Shown here: piece after piece, positions 34,216 to 42,348 of the stretch
Layout of the letters: each line of letters opens with the position of its first letter
How positions within the stretch are numbered: the stretch's first letter is position 1
Assembly (NCBI RefSeq): GCF_032397745.1
Contig: NZ_CP135921.1
Coordinates: 496,001-560,000 of the forward strand
Source of the DNA: Bradyrhizobium prioriisuperbiae
GTDB lineage: Bacteria; Pseudomonadota; Alphaproteobacteria; Rhizobiales; Xanthobacteraceae
Length of the DNA stretch: 64,000 nucleotides
Direction of reading: 5' to 3'
Made by a program: the position numbers and the translations under genes
Notes under the pieces: generated by a model
Told to the model about the DNA's origin: nothing
Seen by the model: the letters and a program-made list of their open reading frames with translations, nothing else
Database searches by the model: none

Positions 34216-35550
34216 TCAGGCGGCGCGCGCCGCGCTCTCGGCCGGCGCTCCGACCTTTGCTATCACCAGATAAGCAATGCCGGCGACAACCGCAGCGGAG
34301 ATCGCCGTGGACAGGCTCGGCATCTTTTCCTCGACCACGAAGGCGCACAACGATCCGATGGCCCAGGCGATGAACGGTTTTGCGCGCCAGTCCGCCTCCG
34401 CATGTGAGTTGGTGCGCAACAGGTACTGATCGACAAGAATGATCGCGCCAATCGGCGGCACCAGGATGCCGAGCAGCGACAACCATTGGATGAAGAACGC
34501 CCAGACATTGCCCGCCGCCACAATGATGCCGATCACGCCCAGCACGATCGCCATGGCACGCATGTTGGTCCCGAGAATGCGCGACCAGCCGGTGGCCGCA
34601 TTGTAGAGGCAGTGCGAGCAGACTGAGCCGAGATTGGCGTAGAGAAAGATAAAGGCCAGGATGCTGAGCCAAGTCAGCTGCTTGCCGTTCATGTAGCCGA
34701 ACATGTTGTCGACGCCGAACGGATTGGCGTTGGGAACAGCCAGGGCCGCGGTCATCACCCCGCCCACCAGCATCGCAACCAGGTTGGCGAAGGGAAAAGC
34801 GCTGAATGTCGCGATCAAGGACGCTTTTGGCGATGGCGCCCAGCGATTGAAATCCGCCGTCACGGTTCCCGCATCGATGAACAGCGCCAGCACAACCGTT
34901 AGCCCGACGCCCATCGACATGGAAGCAACGCCATTGTTGCCGGCGTAGTCGAGGATGGCAGCCGCCGTTGTCGTGGTCGCTGCGTCCGCAGCCACCCATA
35001 ACCCGAGCACAACGAACAGAGGCACAGACGCAAGCCCGATCCAGTGCAGGCCCTTCACGCCGACGAAGGTAATCCCGATATAGAGCACGCCGGCGATAAT
35101 CGTCATGGCGACATAGCTGAGGCCGTAGGTTGAGGACACCAGCGCACCGGTAATGCCGGTCTGCACCGCATACCAGCCGAGCAGCAGGGTGGACAGCAGT
35201 CCCGACGCCAGCACATAGCCCTTCTTGCCGAACACGATGCTGGCGATCAGCGCAAAGTTCATGCCGCGCTTGGTGCCGATCAGGCCGAGTGCACCGACAT
35301 AAGCGAACATGATGATGTTGCCGAGGATCATGGCCACCAGCGCACTCTTGAAGCCCATTCCCAGCACCAGCAGCGACCCGGTCATCGCACCGGTGATGAT
35401 CATCGGAAAGCCGAGCCACACCATGGTGACCGAGAACGCACTGCGCCGGGCACTGACCGGAACCGGCTCATGCTCGTATTCGTGCCCCAGAAGTTCGTCG
35501 ATCTGTTCTTCGGTATGATGAACGATACCGGTATTCGCGTCGCTGTTCAT
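34216..35550 (-). CDS. NCS1-family permease (cytosine/purine/allantoin type)
   Basis: A 444-residue inner-membrane permease with about 12 helices, of the nucleobase:cation symporter-1 family that includes CodB and allantoin or hydantoin carriers. Typical parts are FSVTMVWLGFPMIITGAMTG in TM1, GTKRGMNFALIASIVFGKKG between TM2 and TM3, DAGTVTADFNRWAPSPK, and LLGILVPPIGAIILVDQYLL in TM10. The ATG at 35550 begins the cytosolic segment MNSDANTG; the open frame extends 20 codons upstream. It would give a second uptake route for a nitrogenous substrate beside the ABC transporter. A strong hairpin separates it from amiE. Confidence 0.88.
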   Translation of the reverse strand: MNSDANTGIVHHTEEQIDELLGHEYEHEPVPVSARRSAFSVTMVWLGFPMIITGAMTGSLLVLGMGFKSALVAMILGNIIMFAYVGALGLIGTKRGMNFALIASIVFGKKGYVLASGLLSTLLLGWYAVQTGITGALVSSTYGLSYVAMTIIAGVLYIGITFVGVKGLHWIGLASVPLFVVLGLWVAADAATTTTAAAILDYAGNNGVASMSMGVGLTVVLALFIDAGTVTADFNRWAPSPKASLIATFSAFPFANLVAMLVGGVMTAALAVPNANPFGVDNMFGYMNGKQLTWLSILAFIFLYANLGSVCSHCLYNAATGWSRILGTNMRAMAIVLGVIGIIVAAGNVWAFFIQWLSLLGILVPPIGAIILVDQYLLRTNSHAEADWRAKPFIAWAIGSLCAFVVEEKMPSLSTAISAAVVAGIAYLVIAKVGAPAESAARAA

Positions 35551-35600
35551 ATCAAGCCCCAATCCCTTTTGATGTGCTACCCCGGCAAATACCCTGGCAT

Positions 35601-35627
35601 GCGCCGGCACGGAGGCCGTGCCGGCGC
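35601..35627 (-). repeat. Intra-operon hairpin between amiE and the NCS1 permease gene
   Basis: A perfect 12-bp stem (GCGCCGGCACGG / CCGTGCCGGCGC) with a 3-base loop lies 11 bases after the amiE stop codon, with no T-run. It may protect the upstream amiE message or lower downstream expression. Confidence 0.6.
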
Positions 35628-35638
35628 GGCGTTTTCGT

Positions 35639-36676
35639 TCAACGATGCGCGGTCTTCTGGTTCGGGATGCCTTCGATCGGACTCTCGTCCGTGCCGACGG
35701 TCGGGCGGGTCATGGCTTCGACCATCTCCCGAGTCCCTTCGGGATCGCTGATCCAGTTCTTGTAGAAAGTGTAGGGACAGACCGCGTGGCCGCGATCACC
35801 CTCGCCCGAATTGATCAGGCCGGTGTAACCGCGGTGCACCAGCTTGAAGAGATGGTTCTGCGACTGCATGTTGCGCCGTGCGTCGCGGATCAGCGACACG
35901 GAGAGCTGTGCATACTGGATGCCGTTCTCCTCGGTGCCGCACTCGCCAAGCGTACGTCCGTCGAAGCCGACGATCGCCGAATGTCCGAAGTAGGAATAGA
36001 CACCGTCGAAGCCCGCCGCATTGGCGACCGCAACATAGACGTTGTTGGCCCACGCCATCGCCTTCGACATGATGACCTGCTGATCCTTGGCCGGATACAT
36101 GTAGCCCTGGCAGCGCACGATCAGTTCGGCACCGCGCATCGCGCAATCGCGCCAGATTTCGGGATAATTGCCATCGTCGCAGATGATCAGGCTGATCTTC
36201 AGCCCCTTCGGGCCGTCGGAGACGTAGGTGCAATCGCCCGGGTACCAGCCCTCGATCGGCACCCAGGGCATGATCTTGCGGTATTTCTGGACGATCTCGC
36301 CCTTGTCGTTCATCAGGATCAGGGTGTTGTAGGGCGCCTTGTTCGGGTGCTCCTCATGGCGCTCGCCGGTCAGCGAGAACACGCCCCACACCTTGGCCTT
36401 GCGGCAGGCATCGGCAAAGATCGCGGTTTCCTCGCCGGGAACACTCGAGGCCGTCTCGTACATCTCCTTGGAGTCGTACATGATGCCGTGGGTGGAGTAT
36501 TCCGGGAAGATCACCAGATCCATTCCCGGCAGGCCGAGCTTCATGCCCTCGACCATGCTCGCGATGTTGCGGGCGTTCTCCAGGACCTGCGCCTTGGTAT
36601 GAAGGCGCGGCATCTTGTAATTGACCACGGCGACGCCGACCGTGTCCTTGCTCGAAGAAATATCACCATGCAACAT
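35639..36676 (-). CDS. amiE: Aliphatic amidase
   Basis: A 345-residue nitrilase-superfamily amidase hydrolysing short aliphatic amides to carboxylate and ammonia. It appears closely collinear with Pseudomonas aeruginosa AmiE (from memory): [20 protein letters not shown] at the N-terminus, and the catalytic triad at the same numbers, Glu59 (FPEYS), Lys134 (KYRKIMPW) and Cys166 (CDDGNYPE). [15 protein letters not shown] and [11 protein letters not shown] are further hallmarks. The close match favours AmiE over formamidase AmiF. The ATG at 36676 has AAGGAG upstream. It follows the ABC transporter genes by 71 bases and is probably induced through the AmiC/ANTAR pair encoded upstream. Confidence 0.95.
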   Translation of the reverse strand: MLHGDISSSKDTVGVAVVNYKMPRLHTKAQVLENARNIASMVEGMKLGLPGMDLVIFPEYSTHGIMYDSKEMYETASSVPGEETAIFADACRKAKVWGVFSLTGERHEEHPNKAPYNTLILMNDKGEIVQKYRKIMPWVPIEGWYPGDCTYVSDGPKGLKISLIICDDGNYPEIWRDCAMRGAELIVRCQGYMYPAKDQQVIMSKAMAWANNVYVAVANAAGFDGVYSYFGHSAIVGFDGRTLGECGTEENGIQYAQLSVSLIRDARRNMQSQNHLFKLVHRGYTGLINSGEGDRGHAVCPYTFYKNWISDPEGTREMVEAMTRPTVGTDESPIEGIPNQKTAHR

Positions 36677-36747
36677 GTCGCTCTCCTTGCTGGCTGACAA
36701 TCAGTCTCTTGTTGCTTCGACCAGCGCTTCATTGCGCCAGCCCCCAG

Positions 36748-37443
36748 TCACACCGCCATGTGGCGATGAACCATCCCGTCGCTGAGCTCTCCGATATCAC
36801 CCGTGGCGACGACGCGTCCCTTCTCCATCATGGCGAAGCGATGCGCCGCCCTGCGGGCAAATGAAACGTTCTGCTCGACCAGCATCACCGTGAGGCCGAG
36901 CTCGCTATTGAGGCGAACGATGACGTTCTCGATCTCTTCCACGATCGAAGGTTGAATGCCTTCGTTCGGCTCATCGAGAAGAATGACCTTCGGATTGGCG
37001 GCCAGCGCGCGGGCGATCGCCAGCTGTTGCTGCTGACCGCCGGACAGCACGCCGCCGTTGCGATCGAGGTTGTTTATCAGGTACGGAAACAGCTCCGCCA
37101 CCAGCGGTGGAATCTCGCGCCGACCATCGGTACGGGCGAAGGCACCCATCAGGATATTGTCGCGAATGGTGAAATCCGGGATGATCTCGCGGCCTTGGGG
37201 AACGTAGGCGATGCCGGCACGGGCGCGGAGAAAAGTGGGTTGCTGACCGAGATCGATGTCGTCGAAACGAATCTGCCCCTTCATCCGGTCGGTCAGGCCC
37301 ATCAACGTCTTGAGCAGCGTGGTCTTGCCCGTGCCGTTGCGGCCGAGCACCGCCATGATCTTTCCGAGCGGAACATCGAGACAGATATCATGCAGGATGT
37401 GACTACGATCATAGAAGCTGTCGACGTTTGCGAACATCAGCAT
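36748..37443 (-). CDS. Urea/short-chain amide ABC transporter ATP-binding protein (UrtE/LivF-like)
   Basis: A 231-residue ABC ATPase, second of a pair. Walker A is GRNGTGKTT, the Q-loop region GIAYVPQGREI is typical of LivF/UrtE, the signature is LSGGQQQQLAIARAL, Walker B VILLDEPNEGIQ, and the switch His is replaced by EQN in MLVEQNVSF, as normal for LivF types. Its ATG at 37443 overlaps the stop codon of the preceding ATPase gene by one base (TGATG), so translation is coupled. A TTG two codons' distance upstream is less likely. The complete transporter feeds substrate to the amidase encoded next. Confidence 0.92.
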   Translation of the reverse strand: MLMFANVDSFYDRSHILHDICLDVPLGKIMAVLGRNGTGKTTLLKTLMGLTDRMKGQIRFDDIDLGQQPTFLRARAGIAYVPQGREIIPDFTIRDNILMGAFARTDGRREIPPLVAELFPYLINNLDRNGGVLSGGQQQQLAIARALAANPKVILLDEPNEGIQPSIVEEIENVIVRLNSELGLTVMLVEQNVSFARRAAHRFAMMEKGRVVATGDIGELSDGMVHRHMAV

Positions 37444-38192
37444 CAACCGATCCCTTTCGAGCCGAGATAAGCTTCCCGCACTTTGGGATTGGTCTCGATC
37501 TGCTGGACATTCCCCTCCGCGAGCACCTGGCCGAGGTGCAGCACCGTGATGCGTTCGGCGATCTCGCGCACGAAGGCCATATCGTGTTCGACCACGATGA
37601 TGGTGTGCCGCCCCCTGAGATTGTTGACAATCAGGGACGTCTTGTGCGTTTCGGTCTGAGTCATGCCGGCCGTCGGCTCGTCAAGCAGGACGATTTTCGG
37701 ATTCTGCGTGATCAGGAGCCCCAGTTCGAGCCACTGCGTCTGGCCGTGACTGAGATAGGCCGCGATGTGGTCCGCCTCCTCGGTCAGGCCGATCAGCTCC
37801 AGCACCTCGTCGATCTCGGCCTTGGCCTGCGTGCCGAAGCCGAAGCGGAGATTGGCGAGCACGCCGGGATTCTTGCAGCTCGCGACTTCCAGATTGCGAC
37901 GGACGGACAGATCCTTGAATACGCTCGGGATCTGGAACTTCCGCCCGACTCCGGCGCGCGCGATCTTGTGCTCTTCCCAGTTGGTGATGTCAGTGTCATG
38001 CAAGAACACCCGGCCGGACGTGCTTTTTGTCTTGCCGGAAATCAGATCCATCAGCGTGGTCTTGCCGGCGCCGTTGGCACCGAGCAGGACCCGCAATTCG
38101 CCGTCGTCGATCGTCATCGAGACGTTGTTGACCGCCTTGAAGCCTTCGAAATCGACCCCGAGCCCATCGATCGTCAACGCGGTCTGCGCCAT
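37443..38192 (-). CDS. Urea/short-chain amide ABC transporter ATP-binding protein (UrtD/LivG-like)
   Basis: A 249-residue ABC ATPase. Walker A is GANGAGKTT, VGRKFQIPSVFKDLSVRRNL is the LivG/UrtD Q-loop region, the signature position reads LSHGQTQWLELG as in UrtD proteins (LSHGQ rather than LSGGQ), Walker B is IVLLDEPTAGM, and the switch His is in VVEHDMAFV. The LSHGQ signature places it with urea/amide rather than branched-chain amino acid systems. It starts 5 bases after the upstream permease gene. Confidence 0.92.
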   Translation of the reverse strand: MAQTALTIDGLGVDFEGFKAVNNVSMTIDDGELRVLLGANGAGKTTLMDLISGKTKSTSGRVFLHDTDITNWEEHKIARAGVGRKFQIPSVFKDLSVRRNLEVASCKNPGVLANLRFGFGTQAKAEIDEVLELIGLTEEADHIAAYLSHGQTQWLELGLLITQNPKIVLLDEPTAGMTQTETHKTSLIVNNLRGRHTIIVVEHDMAFVREIAERITVLHLGQVLAEGNVQQIETNPKVREAYLGSKGIG

Positions 38193-38197
38193 GTCAG

Positions 38198-39343
38198 TTA
38201 CTCCGCCAGTTGCGATGTGTTGGTGGCGCGCAGCTCTCGGGACGATGACGGAAGCTTTCGAGTCACGACACGGGCGACGAAGTCATGTGCGAGGCCGGCG
38301 AGGCCGCGCGGCAGATACAGCACGACCAGAACGAAGATCAGCCCGATAATCGCCTTCCAGGCTTCGGCAAAGCCCGCTGTTTCGCTGACGGTCGCCGAAA
38401 TGATGTTGATCAGGATGGCGCCGATGCAGGCGCCAAGGATGGACGAGCGGCCGCCGACCGCGGCCCACACCACCATGGTGATGGAGAACGTCAGATCCAT
38501 GAAAGTCGGCGATGCGAACTCCGACACGACCACGTAAAGCATGCCGGCGAAGCCAGCGATCGCCGCCGACACCGCAAAGAAGAAGGTCTGGTAGACCGGC
38601 ACGTCGAAGCCAAGGCACCGGGCCCGATTCTCGTCGTCACGGATCGCCTGCAGGATGATTCCGGCCCTGGTCTCGACCAGAAGCCGCGCACCCGCCAGCA
38701 CGATGGCGAGCGAGATCGCGACCAGGTAATAGGTCTGGACCACATAGGGATCGAATTCAAAGCCGGCGACCTTGAACCAGCCGAGATCGGTCAGGCCGTT
38801 GAAGCCATTGGTGATCGGCTGCGCATCGATCACGACGAGCCTGACCAGCAGCACCAGCGCCAGCGTGATGATCGAGACGAACACACCCGCGATACGCTTG
38901 CGGAAAACGATGGTGCCGATGATCGCTGCGATCGCCACCGGCAGGATCAGCGCCATCGCCACGCCGAACCACTGGTTCTGGAACGGCAGCCACAGAAACG
39001 AAGCCTTGTTGATGCAACACAGTTCGGTTGGCGCACCGGGCTCGGCGTTCCAGAGCATGAAGTCGGGCACCGGCTTGTCGGAGCCCTGCCGCAGGCTGGT
39101 CGTGCTCGCCAGCTTCAGCGACATCGCCAGCATGTAGGCTCCGGCGCCGAAGAACAGGCCCTGGCCGAGATTGAGAATGCCAGCATAGCCCCACGACAGT
39201 GCCACCGCGACGCCAAGCATCCCATAGACCAGGTACTTCGCCACCCGATTGAGCCAGAACGGATCCATCGCCAGCGGCGCCAGCATGATGAGGACGATGA
39301 AAGCTGCGTAGATGCCCCATTCGATTCGGCGCGTCGGCGACAT
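38198..39343 (-). CDS. Urea/short-chain amide ABC transporter permease (UrtC/LivM-like)
   Basis: A 381-residue polytopic membrane permease. The N-terminal helix (IYAAFIVLIMLAPLAMDPFW) and the conserved LivM-type loop AIRDDENRARCLGFDVPVYQ with the following FAGMLYVVVSEF are visible. An extended periplasmic loop around residues 80-110 carries PDFMLWNAEPGAPTELCC, typical of UrtC compared with LivM. It is separated by one base from the upstream permease gene. Confidence 0.9.
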   Translation of the reverse strand: MSPTRRIEWGIYAAFIVLIMLAPLAMDPFWLNRVAKYLVYGMLGVAVALSWGYAGILNLGQGLFFGAGAYMLAMSLKLASTTSLRQGSDKPVPDFMLWNAEPGAPTELCCINKASFLWLPFQNQWFGVAMALILPVAIAAIIGTIVFRKRIAGVFVSIITLALVLLVRLVVIDAQPITNGFNGLTDLGWFKVAGFEFDPYVVQTYYLVAISLAIVLAGARLLVETRAGIILQAIRDDENRARCLGFDVPVYQTFFFAVSAAIAGFAGMLYVVVSEFASPTFMDLTFSITMVVWAAVGGRSSILGACIGAILINIISATVSETAGFAEAWKAIIGLIFVLVVLYLPRGLAGLAHDFVARVVTRKLPSSSRELRATNTSQLAE

Positions 39344-39344
39344 C

Positions 39345-40238
39345 TCAGCGGCCTTTCAGGGCGAACAGGCCCTTCGGCTTGAGAATGATGATCAAGATCA
39401 CGACCCCGAACACCACCGCGCGCGCCAGGATGTCGTTGGTCGCCGCGGCGACGAAACCATTGATCTCGCCGAGGATGCCTGCGGACAGCACCGAGCCGAG
39501 CAGACTGCCGACACCGCCCATCACGACCACGAGAAAGCCATCGACCACCATCGACGTGCCCATGTCGGGAAACACGGTCTTGAAACCCGACATCATCACG
39601 CCGGCGATGCCGGCAAGACCCGAGCCGAACGCAAAGGTCAGCGCGTTGATACGCGCGACGTTAATGCCACAGGCTGCCGCCATCTTCGGATTGCGAATTA
39701 TCGCGCGAACCTGCATGCCGATGGCCGTTCGGTACATGATAAGCCACGTCACGAACGCCAGAACCGCGGTGACGAAAATGATGAATGTGCGATAGCGGTT
39801 GATCTCCGCACCACCGATCACGAACGTGCCCTGCAAAATCGCCGGAACGCTGACGTTCTGCAGTCCCGGCCCCAGTCCCTGGATGTGAATACCGAAGAAC
39901 GAGAGAGCTAGTTCCAACCGCACTGCCTGCTGGATCAGGATCGCGATGCCCCATGTCGCAAGCAGTGTGTCGAGGAGACGGCCATAGAGGCGACGCACCA
40001 CCACATGTTCGATCAAAAGCCCCAGCAGCGCAGTGACGATGAAGGCAATCGGAATGGCGACGAAAATGTTGGCGCCGAGCCAGATGCCGGACAGCACCGT
40101 GACATAGGCGCCGATCATCACCAGCTCGCCGTGCGCCATGTTGATCACACCCATGGCGCCGTAGGTGATGGCGAGACCCAGCGCCACCAGCAGCAGAATC
40201 GAGCCGACGCTGAGACCGATGAACAAAACCTCGAGCAT
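39345..40238 (-). CDS. Urea/short-chain amide ABC transporter permease (UrtB/LivH-like)
   Basis: A 297-residue membrane permease with about eight helices. GLAITYGAMGVINMAHGELVM is the hallmark N-terminal segment of LivH/UrtB, and ATWGIAILIQQAVRLELALSFFG and VRAIIRNPKMAAACGINVAR match the cytosolic coupling region. The ATG at 40238 lies 60 bases after the binding-protein stop codon; the gap holds a GC-rich hairpin. Confidence 0.9.
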   Translation of the reverse strand: MLEVLFIGLSVGSILLLVALGLAITYGAMGVINMAHGELVMIGAYVTVLSGIWLGANIFVAIPIAFIVTALLGLLIEHVVVRRLYGRLLDTLLATWGIAILIQQAVRLELALSFFGIHIQGLGPGLQNVSVPAILQGTFVIGGAEINRYRTFIIFVTAVLAFVTWLIMYRTAIGMQVRAIIRNPKMAAACGINVARINALTFAFGSGLAGIAGVMMSGFKTVFPDMGTSMVVDGFLVVVMGGVGSLLGSVLSAGILGEINGFVAAATNDILARAVVFGVVILIIILKPKGLFALKGR

Positions 40239-40250
40239 AGAACGTCCTTG

Positions 40251-40286
40251 TCGCCCGGCCCCACCGCGCCAGGCACGGTGGGCGGC
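40251..40286 (-). repeat. Hairpin between the binding-protein and permease genes
   Basis: A 7-bp perfect core (CCCACCG / CGGTGGG) with flanking G/C pairs and a 9-base loop lies in the 60-base gap. There is no T-run on the minus strand. Such hairpins after binding-protein genes often keep that part of the message more abundant than the permease part. Confidence 0.5.
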
Positions 40287-40298
40287 TTTGCTGTGCCG

Positions 40299-41570
40299 TC
40301 AGATCTTCAGCTTGGCCGTGTCGAGTCCCTTGCCCGTGCAGAACAGGTTGGACTCGGTCTCGCCATAGGCGACGTAGGGCAGCGGAATCGTCGGCTCCTT
40401 GTAGGCGTCGATGATCTTGCCCTGGCCGTTCGCTTGCCACTGCGCGATGCGCGGCGTGAGGTAGGTATGAAGGTTATCGGGATCGATCTTCACGTGACCG
40501 TTCGGCGCATCGAACTCCTGCCCCTTGACCGCTTCGCGGATCGCAACAGGTGTCACCTCGGTGGCTTTTTCGACTGCCTGCTTCCAGAGGAAAACCTGGA
40601 AATAGGAGGATTCGAGCGCGTGGTGCGTGACCGCCTTGGGATCCTTGACGAAGGCGCGATAACGCTCGACGAACGCCTTGTTGCGATCGGTGTCGATGGC
40701 CTGGAAGTACGGGAATGATGTATAGCTGCCAACCGCATATTCGGGCCCCATGGCGGCGATTTCGATTTCCGACGTCACCGTGGCGCAGATCGGCAGCTTG
40801 TCGTGGGTGAGGCCCTGGTTCTTGTATTCACGATAGAAGGCGACCACCGAATCACCGACCACGTTGGATAGCACCACATCGCAGCCCGAGCCCTTGATCT
40901 TGTTGACCATCGAGCCCCATTCGGAATGGCCGAGTTCAAGATATTCGTCGGCGATCCACTCCCCGCCGCTCTTTTCGATCAGGATCTTCGAGACCTTCGC
41001 CATCTCACGGGGATAGATGTAGTTCGAGCCGACGATGAAGAATTTCTTCTTGCCGAGGGTCTTAACGATCCAGGGAATGAAGTTCGAGAGCTGCTGGTTC
41101 GGAACGGCGCCAGTGTAGACGACGTTCTTCGAACACTCGAAGCCTTCGTAATAGGTCGGATAGAAGTAGAGGTTGTTGCGCTTTTCGAACACCGGCAGCA
41201 CCGCCTTGCGGCTTGCGGAGGTATACGATCCGAACACCGTCGGAACCCGATCCTGAATGACGAGCTTTGAAGCTTTCTCGTTGTAGGTCTTTGGATCTGA
41301 GGCGCCGTCTTCGGCAATCGCCGAGATCTTCATCCCCTTGACGCCGCCGGCCGCGTTGATCTCGCTGATCGCCATCATGGTGGCGTCGTGAAGCGACTTC
41401 TCGACGATGGACAGACCGCCGGTCAGCGAAAACAGCACGCCGACCTTGATTTCTCCACCTGCGGCGCGCGCCAGATCGGCGTTCTTGATCCAGATGTGTG
41501 GCAGGCCGGCGCCGGCGAAGGCACCAAACGCTGCTGCATTTTTCACCAAAGTCCGCCTCGAAATGCCCAT
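40299..41570 (-). CDS. Urea/short-chain amide ABC transporter substrate-binding protein (UrtA/FmdD-like)
   Basis: A 423-residue periplasmic binding protein of the type I Leu/Ile/Val superfamily. The N-terminus MGISRRTLVKNAAAFGAFAG looks like a twin-arginine or Sec signal. The mature part shows GVLFSLTGGLSIVEKSLHD, SYTSASRKAVLPVFEK, YPTYYEGFECSKNVVYTGA and VGSNYIYPREMAKV, all typical of UrtA/FmdD proteins for urea and short amides. The ATG at 41570 has GGGAGCAAGAG upstream and comes 15 bases after an attenuator T-tract. It is paralogous to the AmiC-like protein at 42345, but unlike it carries an export signal. Confidence 0.92.
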   Translation of the reverse strand: MGISRRTLVKNAAAFGAFAGAGLPHIWIKNADLARAAGGEIKVGVLFSLTGGLSIVEKSLHDATMMAISEINAAGGVKGMKISAIAEDGASDPKTYNEKASKLVIQDRVPTVFGSYTSASRKAVLPVFEKRNNLYFYPTYYEGFECSKNVVYTGAVPNQQLSNFIPWIVKTLGKKKFFIVGSNYIYPREMAKVSKILIEKSGGEWIADEYLELGHSEWGSMVNKIKGSGCDVVLSNVVGDSVVAFYREYKNQGLTHDKLPICATVTSEIEIAAMGPEYAVGSYTSFPYFQAIDTDRNKAFVERYRAFVKDPKAVTHHALESSYFQVFLWKQAVEKATEVTPVAIREAVKGQEFDAPNGHVKIDPDNLHTYLTPRIAQWQANGQGKIIDAYKEPTIPLPYVAYGETESNLFCTGKGLDTAKLKI

Positions 41571-41584
41571 CTCTTGCTCCCAGA

Positions 41585-41650
41585 GTAAAAAAGGAAAAGA
41601 AAAAACAAAAAGCCCTCCCGATGCGCGCTGACGCGAGCATTGGGAGGGCT
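41585..41650 (-). terminator. Intrinsic terminator/attenuator before the amide transporter genes
   Basis: On the minus strand, AGCCCTCCC-a-ATGC and GCAT-c-GGGAGGGCT pair around a 12-base loop, followed by TTTTTGTTTTTTCTTTTCC. The terminator stands between the ANTAR regulator gene and the binding-protein gene, so transcription must be antiterminated for the downstream ten genes to be expressed. Confidence 0.85.
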
Positions 41651-41670
41651 TTGTTGCCTGATGTATCGAA

Positions 41671-41706
41671 GGCGGCGCTGTCGCCGCCAATCCCCGCTAT
41701 TGGGGA
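41671..41706 (-). promoter_or_regulatory. Two leader hairpins, candidate ANTAR-protein RNA target
   Basis: Read on the minus strand, TCCCC-AATAGC-GGGGA (41706-41691) and, two bases on, GGCGGC-GACAGC-GCCGCC (41688-41671). Both can be drawn with six-base loops sharing the pattern N-A-(T/C)-A-G-C. ANTAR proteins bind paired hairpins with hexanucleotide loops having a conserved A and G three positions apart, as here; in my drawing they fall at loop positions 2 and 5 rather than 1 and 4. The hairpins lie directly before the attenuator, and the first begins next to the stop codon of the ANTAR gene. Confidence 0.6.
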
Positions 41707-42348
41707 CTAGTGTTGCGGATCGTAGCCAAGCAATTCGAAGGAGTCAACGATCGCAGCGGCAACTGCACTCGCCGACACGCGACGATCCATCGCTTGCCGA
41801 CGAATGAATCCGTAAGCTTCCGTCTCCGGCATTTGCCGCGTCGCCATCAGGATCGCCTTGGCGCGTTCGACGGTTCGCATCGAGCGCAGATTTTCATCGA
41901 GCTTTTCGATCTTGCTGCGCAGCCGCCGCTCATAGCCGAACTGGCTGCGCGCCAGGATCAAGCTCGACAACACCGCATTGGGCGTAAACGGACGCGACAG
42001 CACCGCATTGGGTGTGGCATGGGACAGCGCTTCTGCCTGAATCGCCTCCGTCGCCGGCACAATCACGACCAGCGCCGAGCGCGCATCACCTGGAATCCAC
42101 GGCAGCCGGCGAGCGAGATCATTGCAGTAGTCGCAATAGACCACATCCGCATCGCCCGGGACGCTTTCCGGCATCGGCCACACCTGCCGCACCCGCATCC
42201 GGAATCGCTGCAATTCCCGCAGCAACAGGCTGGTCTGGTCATCAACCAGGGCAACCACAACGGCGCTCAGGTCTGCCAGCTCCTGCACCATCGATTTACG
42301 GCCCGGCATCTCCCGGCTGCTGCCGGGTTTACGCATGGTTTCAGTCAT
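41707..42348 (-). CDS. amiR: ANTAR-domain transcription antiterminator (AmiR-like)
   Basis: A 213-residue protein with an N-terminal receiver-like domain lacking an obvious phosphorylation pocket (ADLSAVVVALVDDQ, residues about 20-140), a coiled-coil (YERRLRSKIEKLDENLRSM) and a C-terminal ANTAR RNA-binding domain (RTVERAKAILMATRQMPETE through RQAMDRRVSASAVAAAI). This is the build of P. aeruginosa AmiR, an antiterminator kept inactive by AmiC until amide is present. Its ATG overlaps the AmiC-like stop codon (ATGA), ensuring paired production. The leader with two hexaloop hairpins and a terminator directly downstream is its likely target. Confidence 0.88.
   Translation of the reverse strand: MTETMRKPGSSREMPGRKSMVQELADLSAVVVALVDDQTSLLLRELQRFRMRVRQVWPMPESVPGDADVVYCDYCNDLARRLPWIPGDARSALVVIVPATEAIQAEALSHATPNAVLSRPFTPNAVLSSLILARSQFGYERRLRSKIEKLDENLRSMRTVERAKAILMATRQMPETEAYGFIRRQAMDRRVSASAVAAAIVDSFELLGYDPQH

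Noticed and set aside
34178..35419. 413-codon minus-strand frame overlapping the NCS1 permease
   Set aside because: It is a shifted frame of the permease gene, rich in Arg, Cys and Asp and without membrane segments; the permease frame has all family motifs.
35639..36676. Formamidase (AmiF) instead of aliphatic amidase
   Set aside because: The N-terminus MLHGDISSS and near-continuous match to P. aeruginosa AmiE, with triad residues at identical numbers, favour AmiE.
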